DNA of 39,610 nt from Chloroflexota bacterium. Lineage in GTDB: Bacteria > Chloroflexota > Anaerolineae > Aggregatilineales > Phototrophicaceae. Every line of letters begins with the position of its first letter. Positions within the stretch are counted from its first letter, which is position 1. Below are positions 7,552 to 15,532 of this stretch, in pieces. Where the stretch lies: positions 13,686-53,295 of the forward strand of contig WTGF01000117.1 of the NCBI GenBank assembly GCA_011525385.1, in the 5' to 3' direction. The notes below the pieces were generated by a model. It saw only the letters and a list, made by a program, of their open reading frames with translations, searched no databases and was not told the DNA's origin. The translations under genes and the position numbers were made by a program.

Positions 7552-9567
7552 TTAGCCAGCTTGGTTGCCCCAGAGCGCGTCGCTGGTGACATTGTCCGGA
7601 TTGACACTGGTCGTCGCCAGGTTCAGCATATAGCCGGTGTCGGAATCGGCGATGCTGGCCGGTGACCAAGGCGCGCCTTCTTGTACGACATCGCCGGTCT
7701 CGATCATCATGCCTTGCAGTTCCATGTTGATCCAGTCAGTGATGATGCCGAAGTCTGGCAGCGGTTGGCTCGATGCCTGATCGGACGTTCCGGCGCGGAT
7801 GGACGCCAGCGCGTCCGGGCAACCGTCAACGCCGACCAGGAAGATGTGGCCCTCTTCTCCGCGTTGGAACAACTGACCGATCTGATCAAGCGCGGCGGTT
7901 ACCACCTTGGTGCCGACACAGTCGGAGTGCATGTAGATGGCATCCAATGCGGTGCTGGCCGCGACATCAAGCGTGGCTTGGCTGAAGTTCTCGGCGCGCC
8001 ATTCGGTGGGACGGCTGATGATCTCGATATTCGCATAGTTGGCGAGGTGATCGTTGAAGCCGCCGCCGCGCAACTGCGCCACGTTCTGGCCCAGATCCCC
8101 TTGCAGCTCGAGAACCGTGCCGCGCGGCTCGCCGTAACGCGCGGTCAATAGCTCGACGACGCCCTCGGCTGCCTGCTGACCGGCCATGTAATTATCCGAC
8201 TGCACGGTCATATTGATCTCGCAGCCAATGGGCGCGCGGTCGATGGTGTAGAAGGGGATGCCCGCGTCCTGCGCCCGCTGTACCGAAGAGCAGATCGCCT
8301 GGCTGTCCACGGGCACGACTACGATGGCGTCTACGCCTTGCGAGATGAAGTTGTCGATCTGGTTGGCTTGGGCTTCGGCGTCGAAGTTGGCGTTGGAGCT
8401 GATGACTTCCCAGCCCTTGGCTTCCGCCGCATTGACAAGGCCGCTCATGATCACGCCCTGACCGCCGCTCAGTTCTGGCGCGCCGTAACCAATGACAACG
8501 CCTTCCATGATCGCGACCATTTCTTCTTCTTCTTCAGCGGCGCCGCCCGCTTGGTTGCCCCAAAGCGCACCGCTGGTGACATTACCCGGGTTGACGCTGG
8601 TTGTCGCCAGGTTGAGCATGTAACCGGTGTCGGAGTCGGTGATGCTGGCCGGCGACCAAGGCGCGCCCTCTTGAATAACATCGCCGGTCTCGATCATCGC
8701 GCCGCCCATTTCCATCTCGATCCAGTCGGTGATGATACCGAAGTCCGGCAGCGGCTGGCTGGAAGCCTGGTCGCTGTAACCCATGCGAATCGACTCCAGA
8801 GCGTCAGGACAGCCGTCAACGCCGACCAGGAAGATATGACCATCTCCACCGCGTTCCACCAACTGCCCGATTTGATCGAGGGCCGCAGTAACGACCTTGG
8901 TGCCGACGCAATCGGAGTGCATGTAGATGGCATCCAATTCGGTGCTGGCGGCAACGTCCAGCGTCGCCTGGCTGAAGTTCTCGGCGCGCCACTCGGTGGG
9001 GCGGCTGATGACTTCGATATTCTCGTAATTGGCGAGATGATCGTTGAAACCGCCGCCGCGCAATTGCGCCACGTTCTGGCCCAGATCGCCTTGCAACTCG
9101 AGTACCGTGCCGCGCGCTTCGCCATAGCGCTCGGTCAGCAGTTCCACCAAGCCTTCGGCAGCTTGTTGCCCGGCCATGTAGTTGTCCGACTGCACGGTCA
9201 TGTTGATCTCGCAGCCCAGGGGCGCGCGATCAATGGTATAGAAGGGGATGCCCGCGTCTTGCGCCCGCTGTACCGAGGAGCAGATCGCCTGGCTGTCGAC
9301 AGGCACCACAACGATGGCGTCCACGCCTTGCGAGATAAAATTGTCGATCTGGTTGGCTTGGGCTTCGGCGTCGAAATTGGCGTTGGAACTGATGACTTCC
9401 CAGCCCTTCGCCTCCGCCGCGTTGACCAGGCCGCTCATGATCACGCCTTGACCGCCGCTTAATTCCGGCGCCCCATAACCGATGGTGACGGTATCTTGCC
9501 CCGCCACGGGAAGAGCCAGAAAAACAACGAGGCTCACGAATAACAGTACGCTTAATAGTTTGCGCAT
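7552..9567 (-). CDS. Tandem-fused sugar-type periplasmic binding protein (two Peripla_BP_4-like domains in one chain)
   Basis: 671 residues, twice the usual length. A signal peptide (residues 1-23, ending LPVAGQ) has no lipobox Cys. Domain 1 spans about residues 28-341 and domain 2 about 358-671, joined by a short linker with five Glu (GGAAEEEEEMVAIMEG). The two align without gaps at an offset of exactly 330 residues. I count about 22 differences in 313 positions (about 93% identity). Each domain is a complete ribose-binding-protein-like fold with IGYGAPELSGGQ at its start, FISQGVDAIVVVPVD and FLVGVDGCPDAL. One polypeptide should thus carry two ligand sites for the ABC importer encoded downstream. 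AAAGGA (about 9579-9584) precedes the ATG. The ligand is unknown, presumably the substrate of the divergent catabolic operon. Confidence 0.9.
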   Translation of the reverse strand: MRKLLSVLLFVSLVVFLALPVAGQDTVTIGYGAPELSGGQGVIMSGLVNAAEAKGWEVISSNANFDAEAQANQIDNFISQGVDAIVVVPVDSQAICSSVQRAQDAGIPFYTIDRAPLGCEINMTVQSDNYMAGQQAAEGLVELLTERYGEARGTVLELQGDLGQNVAQLRGGGFNDHLANYENIEVISRPTEWRAENFSQATLDVAASTELDAIYMHSDCVGTKVVTAALDQIGQLVERGGDGHIFLVGVDGCPDALESIRMGYSDQASSQPLPDFGIITDWIEMEMGGAMIETGDVIQEGAPWSPASITDSDTGYMLNLATTSVNPGNVTSGALWGNQAGGAAEEEEEMVAIMEGVVIGYGAPELSGGQGVIMSGLVNAAEAKGWEVISSNANFDAEAQANQIDNFISQGVDAIVVVPVDSQAICSSVQRAQDAGIPFYTIDRAPIGCEINMTVQSDNYMAGQQAAEGVVELLTARYGEPRGTVLELQGDLGQNVAQLRGGGFNDHLANYANIEIISRPTEWRAENFSQATLDVAASTALDAIYMHSDCVGTKVVTAALDQIGQLFQRGEEGHIFLVGVDGCPDALASIRAGTSDQASSQPLPDFGIITDWINMELQGMMIETGDVVQEGAPWSPASIADSDTGYMLNLATTSVNPDNVTSDALWGNQAG
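7555..9483 (-). repeat. 990-bp in-frame tandem duplication within the binding-protein gene
   Basis: The coding segment 8545-9483 (first copy in reading order) is repeated at 7555-8493 with a 990-bp period. The copies align without insertions or deletions over 939 bases. They differ at many synonymous positions as well as at about 22 residues, so the duplication is real and not very recent. Confidence 0.88.
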
Positions 9568-9721
9568 GATCGGTAATTCCTTTCTTCAAATACGAAACCG
9601 TCGCTTGAGGTCTGTCAATTCGCAACTTCTATCCAAAGATCGCCTCCTTTTCTCGGCAGGCGGAAATACTACCGTCTTGTCAGAAATACCCCAAAATACC
9701 AGCCGTATTACAGATGAGACT

Positions 9722-9750
9722 ATTTTATCGCGCCTTCTGACATATGTCAA
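9722..9750 (-). promoter_or_regulatory. Leftward promoter of the ABC-importer operon
   Basis: Read on the minus strand, TTGACA (9750-9745) is followed after 17 bases by TAAAAT (9727-9722), a perfect -35 and a 5/6 -10. Transcription would start near 9715, leaving a leader of about 148 bases before the binding-protein ATG. The -35 box lies inside the left operator palindrome. Confidence 0.6.
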
Positions 9751-9763
9751 TTGACATATGTCA
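9738..9763. promoter_or_regulatory. Double palindromic operator shared by two divergent promoters
   Basis: The perfect palindrome TGACATATGTCA occurs twice, at 9738-9749 and 9752-9763, with centres 14 bp apart. The whole 26-bp block is itself a perfect palindrome, centred on TGTCAATTGACA. It covers both -35 boxes of the divergent promoters. The best candidate binder is the SorC-family regulator encoded at 15533-16486 at the end of the rightward operon; that link is inference. Confidence 0.65.
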
Positions 9764-9779
9764 AATTCTTGCATAGGAT
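9751..9779 (+). promoter_or_regulatory. Rightward promoter of the catabolic operon
   Basis: TTGACA (9751-9756), a 17-base spacer, then TAGGAT (9774-9779), a 4/6 match to TATAAT. Transcription would start near 9786. That places the ATG at 9782 at or before the transcript start and supports translation from the ATG at 9839. Its -35 directly abuts the -35 of the leftward promoter, so the two promoters probably compete for polymerase. Confidence 0.55.
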
Positions 9780-9838
9780 AGATGATAAACTATGAAACAA
9801 GGGAAGTCATTGAAGGTTTTCAGCCAGGACCAGACCCG

Positions 9839-10558
9839 ATGAGCAAGCTCTGCATCGATATCAGCAAGCCAATCGAGTTATCCCACATTTCTGATCCAGC
9901 GCGGGAAGAATATCGCATGGCGCTTGATACGCGCTTCACGGAAGCTTGGCCGCAATTCCGTAAATACCAGCGCCAGGAGGATGCCTGGTACATTATCTCC
10001 GAGATCGTGATGAACACCCATTGCGGCACCCATATCGAGTTCCCCTATCACCATGTCAAACACGGGCAAGACGCCGCGGACTACCCGATTTCGCATTTGA
10101 TCGGCGAGGGAGTCGTTGTTGATATCTCCCCCTGGCGCGCGAACAATAGCAAAATCACCTTGCCCGCTCTCAAATCGGTCGCAGAAGACAAGATTCGACC
10201 GGGGGACATGGTATTTTTCTACACGGGCAACGACGCCTACTACTATACCGACCAACAGCATGACCGGCCCTGGTTCAGCACTGATTGCATCGATTGGCTG
10301 GCAGGGGCGGCGCAAATCAAGCTGATGGGCGTTGATACCTCCGGCCACGAAGTGCGCAGCGAAGACGGCGCTCCCCTGCCCGGCCAGCCTAATCACGAAC
10401 TGCTGCTGGGCGCTGGCGTCGCCCTGATCGAGTACATGACCAATCTCGATCAGTTGCTGGACAAGCGCTTCCTGGCCTTTGTGCTGCCAGTTAAGATCAA
10501 AGGCGCGGAAGCCTTTCCCGTGCGCGTAGTCGCCTTCGAGATGGAGCATAGCGTATGA
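9839..10558 (+). CDS. Cyclase-family metal-dependent hydrolase (kynurenine-formamidase-like)
   Basis: 239 residues from the ATG at 9839; an in-frame ATG at 9782 precedes the predicted transcript start. The segment HCGTHIEFPYHH matches the family signature HxGTHxDxPxH with Asp replaced by Glu, and supplies the metal ligands. A second ligand region follows around GVDTSGHE. The family hydrolyses amide, lactam or lactone bonds (formylkynurenine, isatin, cyclic intermediates). Here it is the first gene of an operon with a 2-oxoacid dehydrogenase complex and sugar enzymes, so it may open or hydrolyse a cyclic intermediate of that pathway; this is inference. The stop overlaps the next start (ATGA). 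Confidence 0.82.
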   Translation: MSKLCIDISKPIELSHISDPAREEYRMALDTRFTEAWPQFRKYQRQEDAWYIISEIVMNTHCGTHIEFPYHHVKHGQDAADYPISHLIGEGVVVDISPWRANNSKITLPALKSVAEDKIRPGDMVFFYTGNDAYYYTDQQHDRPWFSTDCIDWLAGAAQIKLMGVDTSGHEVRSEDGAPLPGQPNHELLLGAGVALIEYMTNLDQLLDKRFLAFVLPVKIKGAEAFPVRVVAFEMEHSV

Positions 10559-11562
10559 GCACACTAATGGAAATCCGGCGCGACCCTGTCGACTGCGCCG
10601 GGCATGATCGGGCGCTTCTGCTGCGCATGTTCCGCAAAATGCTTGAGGCGCGCGAATTTGAGGAACAGCTTTATTACCTGTTTTTGACCACCGCCATGCC
10701 CGGCACCATGCATCAAGCTGTCGGCCAAGAGGCTGTGGCGGTCGGCGTGGTCAGCGCCCTCAATCCCGACGATACCATCACCAGCACCCACCGTGGTCAC
10801 GCCCATTGCGTCGCCAAAGACGTGCCGCTCAATGACATGATGGCGGAGATGTTCGCCAAACGAGAAGGCAGTTGTCGCGGTATGGGCGGCTCCATGCACT
10901 TGACTGACTTCAACAAAGGCATGTTGGGCGCATTTGCCATTGTCGGATCGGGAATACCCATCGCGACCGGAGCTGCGCTGTCCGCGCGTGTGCGCGGCAG
11001 CGGGCAGGTCGCCGTCAGTTTTTTTGGCGACGGCGCTGTCAACGAAGGCATCTTCCATGAAGCGCTCAATATGGCGGCTTTGTGGAACTTGCCCGCCATT
11101 TACATCATCGAAAACAATCAGTATGCCCTATCGATGACCGTCGCCGAATCGTCGGCGGTACCCGACCTCGCATCCCGGGCCTGCGCTTACGGCATGCCGG
11201 GCCTGCGCGTCGATGGCAATGATGTGCTAGCCGTCCACGAAGCGACGCGCGAAGCGGTGAGGCGCGCCCGCGCCGGCGACGGTCCCACCTTGATCGAAGC
11301 CCTGACCTATCGCATCCGGGGCCACGCCCGTTTTGAAGCAGCGGGATATCGCTCGTCGGAAGAGGTCGAGGCCTGGAAGAATGCCGATCCCATCGAGCGG
11401 CTCGCAGCGGGACTGGTGGCGGGGGGGATTGCCAGCGAAGACGAATTGAGCGCCATCCGCGCCGAAGCGGAAGCGGCTATTGAGCATGCCATCGAATATG
11501 CGCAGTCCTGCACTGACGTCCGCGCCGAAGACTATCTGTCCTACATCACTGCGGAGAACTAG
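10555..11562 (+). CDS. Thiamine-diphosphate dehydrogenase E1 component, alpha subunit
   Basis: 335 residues. The thiamine diphosphate/Mg motif runs from GDGAVNEG to ENN at residues 158-188. STHRGHAH near 77-84 and GMGGSMH near 109-115 are typical of pyruvate and acetoin dehydrogenase E1 alpha subunits. With the beta subunit it decarboxylates a 2-oxo acid, or cleaves a diketone as in acetoin dehydrogenase, and passes the acyl group to lipoyl-E2. The overall look is closest to the acetoin/pyruvate type rather than the branched-chain type, but the substrate is not fixed by sequence. It overlaps the cyclase gene by 4 bases. Confidence 0.93.
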   Translation: MSTLMEIRRDPVDCAGHDRALLLRMFRKMLEAREFEEQLYYLFLTTAMPGTMHQAVGQEAVAVGVVSALNPDDTITSTHRGHAHCVAKDVPLNDMMAEMFAKREGSCRGMGGSMHLTDFNKGMLGAFAIVGSGIPIATGAALSARVRGSGQVAVSFFGDGAVNEGIFHEALNMAALWNLPAIYIIENNQYALSMTVAESSAVPDLASRACAYGMPGLRVDGNDVLAVHEATREAVRRARAGDGPTLIEALTYRIRGHARFEAAGYRSSEEVEAWKNADPIERLAAGLVAGGIASEDELSAIRAEAEAAIEHAIEYAQSCTDVRAEDYLSYITAEN

Positions 11563-11571
11563 GAGCCATTC

Positions 11572-12597
11572 ATGCGACAACTGAGTCAGGCAGCCGCCAT
11601 TCGCGAGGGCATCGTCCAAGAGATGCGCCTGGACCCCAGCGTGATCTTGCTCGGCGAAGACGTGGGCAAATTCGGCGGCGCCTTTCACATCACCCACGAT
11701 ATGCTGGACGAATTCGGCGCCGAGCGCGTATGGGATACGCCGATTTCGGAAGCGGGATTCACCGGCCTGGGCATCGGCGCGGCGCTCACCGGTTTGCGGC
11801 CGATCGTCGAATACCAGTATCTCGACTTCATTTTCTGCGCCATGGACCAGGTCGTGAACCAAGCCGCCAAGATCAGGCTGATGTCCGGCGGCCGCGCCAA
11901 GGTGCCCCTGGTGCTGCGCGGTCCACAAGGCGCGACCGGGCGCGGCGCTCAACATTCGCAGAGTATTGAAGCCTGGTTCATGCACTGCCCCGGTATGAAA
12001 GTCGTCATGCCCTCCACGCCTTATGACGCCAAGGGCTTGATCACCAGCGCCATTCGCGACGATAATCCAGTGCTGTTTGTCGAACATAAACTGTTATACG
12101 GCGCGGCATCGCCGGGCGGCGGCAAAGCCCTTTCCGACTCCGCTATTCAAGCCATCGGAACGGATGTGCCGGAGGAAGCCTACGCCATCCCGCTGGGCAC
12201 TGCGGATATCAAACGCGAAGGCCGGGATGTCACCATCATCGCCACGCTGTTGATGCTGCATCGCGCCCTTAGCGCCGCCGAAGAACTGGCCGCGGAGGGT
12301 ATCTCGGTTGAAGTCATCGATCCGCGTTCGCTGGTGCCGCTGGATGTGGCCACTATCAGCGCCTCAATCGCCAAGACCAATCATGTTGTGGTCGTATCCG
12401 AAGACGTATCGCGCGCCGGCGTCGCAGCCGAGCTGGTGGCCACCATCAACGACCACTGTTTCTACGACTTGGAAGCGCCGGTGCAGCGCGTGGCCGCCGC
12501 CAATACGCCGATCCCGTTTGCTCCGGCCTCGGAGCGCCACGTCATCCCGCAAGTCGACGACATCCGCGCCGCCGTTCGGCGCGTCTTGTCAGTCTAG
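11572..12597 (+). CDS. Thiamine-diphosphate dehydrogenase E1 component, beta subunit
   Basis: 341 residues. The N-terminal pyrimidine-binding domain carries Glu60 in DTPISEAGFTG, the conserved Glu that activates thiamine, and His129 in GAQHSQS. The C-terminal transketolase-like domain includes TIIATLLMLHRAL and EVIDPRSLVPLD. It pairs with the alpha subunit in an alpha2beta2 E1. The gap to the alpha gene is 9 bases and AGGAG overlaps the alpha stop codon, so the two are probably translated together. Confidence 0.94.
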   Translation: MRQLSQAAAIREGIVQEMRLDPSVILLGEDVGKFGGAFHITHDMLDEFGAERVWDTPISEAGFTGLGIGAALTGLRPIVEYQYLDFIFCAMDQVVNQAAKIRLMSGGRAKVPLVLRGPQGATGRGAQHSQSIEAWFMHCPGMKVVMPSTPYDAKGLITSAIRDDNPVLFVEHKLLYGAASPGGGKALSDSAIQAIGTDVPEEAYAIPLGTADIKREGRDVTIIATLLMLHRALSAAEELAAEGISVEVIDPRSLVPLDVATISASIAKTNHVVVVSEDVSRAGVAAELVATINDHCFYDLEAPVQRVAAANTPIPFAPASERHVIPQVDDIRAAVRRVLSV

Positions 12598-12606
12598 GAG
12601 GGGAAC

Positions 12607-13773
12607 ATGGCAACTGAGGTCAGATTGCCGCACCTTGGCGAATCGATTGACTCCGCAGTATTGGTCGCCTGGCACAAGCAGGTCGGCGACGCGATCAAAC
12701 GCGGAGACGAACTGGCGGACCTGGAAACCGATAAAGCGACCCTGCCGCTGGAAGCGCCCAAGAATGGCGTTTTGCTGGCGATTGTGGCCGCAGAAGGCGA
12801 AACCGTAAGCATTGGAGAGCTGCTCTCCGTCATCGGACGCGAAGGCGAAAGCTGGACCCCGGAAAGCGAATCTCCAGCAAAAGACACTTCCCCGATTTCT
12901 ACAGTTAATACTGCTGTATCGATACCTGCTGCGGACGAGGAATCTCCAGCGAAGATCAAGATATCGCCGGTCGCGCGGCGGAAAGCCAGGGAACTGGGTG
13001 TTGATCTCGCATCCGTAGTGCCGGCTGACGGCTTGAAGATCGGCGGCGCGGATGTCGAAGCGCATGCGCGGCAGACCGCTCGAACGGGAAATGCGGCTGG
13101 CAGACGCCGCATCGAATTGAACCAAGCCAAACGTCTCACCGGAAAGCGTATGCTGGAGAGCGCGCAAAACGTGCCGCAATTCGCCTTGACCATTGACGCC
13201 GACATCCGCAACTTGCTCAAGTTCCGCGAGGGGGCGAAATCGACCGGCGACAACTTCAGCTTGACCGCGCTGCTGATCCATGCCACCGCTATGGCGCTGC
13301 GGGATCATCCCTTGCTCAATGCCAGCTTTGAAGATGACGGAATAACTGTCTTCGACGCCATTAACATCGGCGTCGCTACTGCCGCGGAAGACGGCTTGCG
13401 CGTGCCGGTGATTCATGACGCCGACAAGTTGAGTTTGACTGCGCTTGGTGGCAAGCTCGGCGAACTGGCTGAAAAAGGGCGCGAAAATCGCCTGAGTCCG
13501 GGCGAAGTATCCGGTGGAACATTCACCCTCAGCAACCTGGGCATGACCGGGATCACCCATTTCACGCCACTTGTCAATCCACCGCAGTCCGCCATCCTGG
13601 GCGTAGCGGCGGCCCGCTCGGTTGTCATCCCCGGTACAGGCGGAGAAACCGAGATCGCGCGCATAATGTCCCTGACCGTCGCCTGTGATCATCGTGTATT
13701 GGACGGCGCGGAGGCCGCTGCCTTCCTGGCGTCGCTAAAGAGCGCCGTCGAGTCCTTTGCCAGCGAGAGCTAG
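12607..13773 (+). CDS. Dihydrolipoamide acyltransferase (E2) of the dehydrogenase complex
   Basis: 388 residues. A single lipoyl domain (about 1-78) has its lipoylation site Lys43 in ETDKATLPLEAP. A Ser/Thr/Pro-containing linker leads to a peripheral-subunit-binding domain (about 118-155, ISPVARRKARELGVDL), then the catalytic domain (about 160-388) with His362 and Asp366 in DHRVLDG. It transfers the acyl group from E1 to CoA. The strong AGGAGGGG ribosome binding site overlaps the upstream stop. No E3 (dihydrolipoamide dehydrogenase) gene is present in the cluster, so a housekeeping E3 must be shared. Confidence 0.93.
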   Translation: MATEVRLPHLGESIDSAVLVAWHKQVGDAIKRGDELADLETDKATLPLEAPKNGVLLAIVAAEGETVSIGELLSVIGREGESWTPESESPAKDTSPISTVNTAVSIPAADEESPAKIKISPVARRKARELGVDLASVVPADGLKIGGADVEAHARQTARTGNAAGRRRIELNQAKRLTGKRMLESAQNVPQFALTIDADIRNLLKFREGAKSTGDNFSLTALLIHATAMALRDHPLLNASFEDDGITVFDAINIGVATAAEDGLRVPVIHDADKLSLTALGGKLGELAEKGRENRLSPGEVSGGTFTLSNLGMTGITHFTPLVNPPQSAILGVAAARSVVIPGTGGETEIARIMSLTVACDHRVLDGAEAAAFLASLKSAVESFASES

Positions 13774-13808
13774 GCAGGGCCGGGCACGCCGAGCAGCGAG
13801 GAGCAGAC

Positions 13809-14387
13809 ATGCTAAACGAGAACGACTATCCCATCAGCGTGCAATTCGATTTCGCAGCCGGTACCTTTGATCCAGTTCAGATCCGTGATGACCGCAGGCT
13901 CAGCGATCTGCACATGATGTACCACGACAAAGACGCCATCAACTGCATTCTCGCCAACGAAGATCCGCTGATCTATGAACTCTGGTATCATCCCTTCGAG
14001 ACCAGTAAAAGCGATATGGCGCTGGGCGTGACACGCTTGTTGCCCGGCAAAATCGGTGATGAGTATCACATGACCAAAGGGCATATCCACGAACAGGATG
14101 ATCAGCCGGAGATCTATTTTTGCGTAAAGGGCCAAGGCTATCTGCTGCTGCAGACCATCGACGGCGAGTTCCGCGCCGAGCCCTGGCAAGCCGGCACGAT
14201 TTCTCACATTCCGCCGATGTGGGCGCATCGCGTTGTGAATACAGGTGACGAGATGCTGGTCTTCGTCGCTTCCTACCACCTCAGCGCCGGGCACGACTAC
14301 CGTCCCATCATCGACAAGGGCTTTCGCAAACTGGTCGTCGAGCGCGATGGCAAGCCGAACTTCGTAGAGAGCCCGCGTTGGCAATAG
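13809..14387 (+). CDS. Cupin-type glucose-6-phosphate isomerase-like protein
   Basis: 192 residues, single-domain cupin. The metal ligands His92, His94, Glu101 and His140 lie in TKGHIHEQDDQPEIYF and MWAHRV. Their spacing equals that of the archaeal cupin phosphoglucose isomerase (H88, H90, E97, H136 in Pyrococcus). The expected reaction is aldose/ketose 6-phosphate isomerisation. In this operon, next to a ROK kinase, it may isomerise the phosphorylated form of the imported sugar rather than glucose 6-phosphate. GAGGAG (13798-13803) provides the ribosome binding site. Confidence 0.85.
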   Translation: MLNENDYPISVQFDFAAGTFDPVQIRDDRRLSDLHMMYHDKDAINCILANEDPLIYELWYHPFETSKSDMALGVTRLLPGKIGDEYHMTKGHIHEQDDQPEIYFCVKGQGYLLLQTIDGEFRAEPWQAGTISHIPPMWAHRVVNTGDEMLVFVASYHLSAGHDYRPIIDKGFRKLVVERDGKPNFVESPRWQ

Positions 14388-14425
14388 TCCCTGGAAGCGG
14401 CTAGGCATCAACTGAGGGCACAGAT

Positions 14426-15457
14426 TTGAGCGTTGCCTCACCCGACCCCGTACTTGCGATTGACATTGGCGGTACCAGCCTGCGTCTGGCTTTGATCGGC
14501 GTCGACGGCGCGCTGCGCGGAGAGATAGCGCAGTATGAAGTGCCCTTCTCTTCCGATGGCGCTGCCGATTTGGCCGGGCTCTTTGATCTGATGACGACAC
14601 ATGTTGAGCGCGCTCGCCAATCGTTACGAGGCGAACCCATGATCGGCGTCAGCTTGTGCGGCAACGTTGATCTCGTCAGCGGAGACGCCATCCTGGCGCC
14701 TAATTTGGGCTGGCGCAACCTGCCCTTTGGCAGGCTCCTCAGCGAGCGCTTTCGTCTGCCGGTCTGTGTCGCTACCGATGTGCGCCAGGCGGTCCTGGCC
14801 GAGGCGACCTGGGGCGCGGGCATGGGACTGCGTGATTTCGCCTGGGCGACGGTTGGCACCGGCTATGGCGGATATCTGTTTTTGAATGGCAGGCTCTACG
14901 GTGGCGCTCACGGCTTCGCTGGCAATTTCGGGCATATCACGCTCGACGAAGTCAATGGCTATCCCTGCGGCTGCGGCCGGCGCGGCTGCTTTGAAACCTT
15001 TGTCGCCGGCCCCGCCATCGCCCGCGCCGGGCAAGCTGCCCGGGAAGCGGGCAAGAGTGCGATCCTGTCAGCGCTGGCCCTTGACGGCGAGGTGACGACG
15101 CCTATGGTATTCCGCGCCATTGAACTGGGAGACGAAGCCGCAACCGCGATTGTCGATGCGGCTATTCGCTTGATATGTATCAATTTGGGCGGCATGGTGA
15201 ACTTGCTCGATCTCAGCTTGATCGTGGTAGGCGGCGGCGTGACCGAAGCGGCGCCCTGGTTCATCGAGCGCATCAGCAGCGATATCCGCGCCTATCTGAT
15301 GACCGCTGAGGCACAGCGCGATCTGCGCGTACTGCGCGAGTCTATGCCAAATGCCGCCTTGTGGGGCGCTGCCGCGCATGTCTTTGCGGCAGAGGGCTTC
15401 ATCCCCGGGGAGATGCTGGAAGAAGGGGTCGTCCATAGGGCCATCCGAGCCTGGTGA
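14426..15457 (+). CDS. ROK-family sugar kinase
   Basis: 343 residues from a TTG start with GAGGG 7-8 bases upstream. The N-terminal phosphate loop is DIGGTSLRLALIG (residues 13-25). The ROK zinc motif is His170 plus CGCGRRGC (Cys181, 183 and 188). The usual catalytic Asp motif ND is replaced by TD at Asp118 (ATDVRQAVLAE). There is no helix-turn-helix, so this is a kinase rather than a ROK repressor. It probably phosphorylates the imported sugar or polyol with ATP; the specificity is unknown. Confidence 0.88.
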   Translation: MSVASPDPVLAIDIGGTSLRLALIGVDGALRGEIAQYEVPFSSDGAADLAGLFDLMTTHVERARQSLRGEPMIGVSLCGNVDLVSGDAILAPNLGWRNLPFGRLLSERFRLPVCVATDVRQAVLAEATWGAGMGLRDFAWATVGTGYGGYLFLNGRLYGGAHGFAGNFGHITLDEVNGYPCGCGRRGCFETFVAGPAIARAGQAAREAGKSAILSALALDGEVTTPMVFRAIELGDEAATAIVDAAIRLICINLGGMVNLLDLSLIVVGGGVTEAAPWFIERISSDIRAYLMTAEAQRDLRVLRESMPNAALWGAAAHVFAAEGFIPGEMLEEGVVHRAIRAW

Positions 15458-15476
15458 TATATAGACAGTGCCCGTA

Positions 15477-15506
15477 TTGGCATTTCGACCTTTCTTGCAC
15501 GATACT
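15477..15506 (+). promoter_or_regulatory. Possible internal promoter for the SorC-family regulator
   Basis: TTGGCA (15477-15482) and GATACT (15501-15506) are separated by 18 bases, with 5/6 and 4/6 matches to consensus. This is the longest gap inside the operon (75 bases), so a separate promoter for the regulator is plausible but weakly supported. The operator palindrome of 9738-9763 does not recur here. Confidence 0.25.
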
Positions 15507-15532
15507 GTAATCATAGAGTCCGCGAGCGCGCG

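Noticed and set aside
8338..9462. 374-residue plus-strand frame with internal repeats
   Set aside because: It is antisense to the duplicated binding-protein gene and its repeats merely mirror that duplication.
7552..9567. Binding-protein duplication as an assembly artefact
   Set aside because: The copies differ at about 22 residues and many silent positions and are joined by a unique linker, unlike a duplicated contig end. Long reads would still be the final test.
9782..9838. Earlier ATG for the cyclase-family gene
   Set aside because: It lies at or before the predicted transcript start and adds residues not expected in the family. The ATG at 9839 begins with the usual strand.
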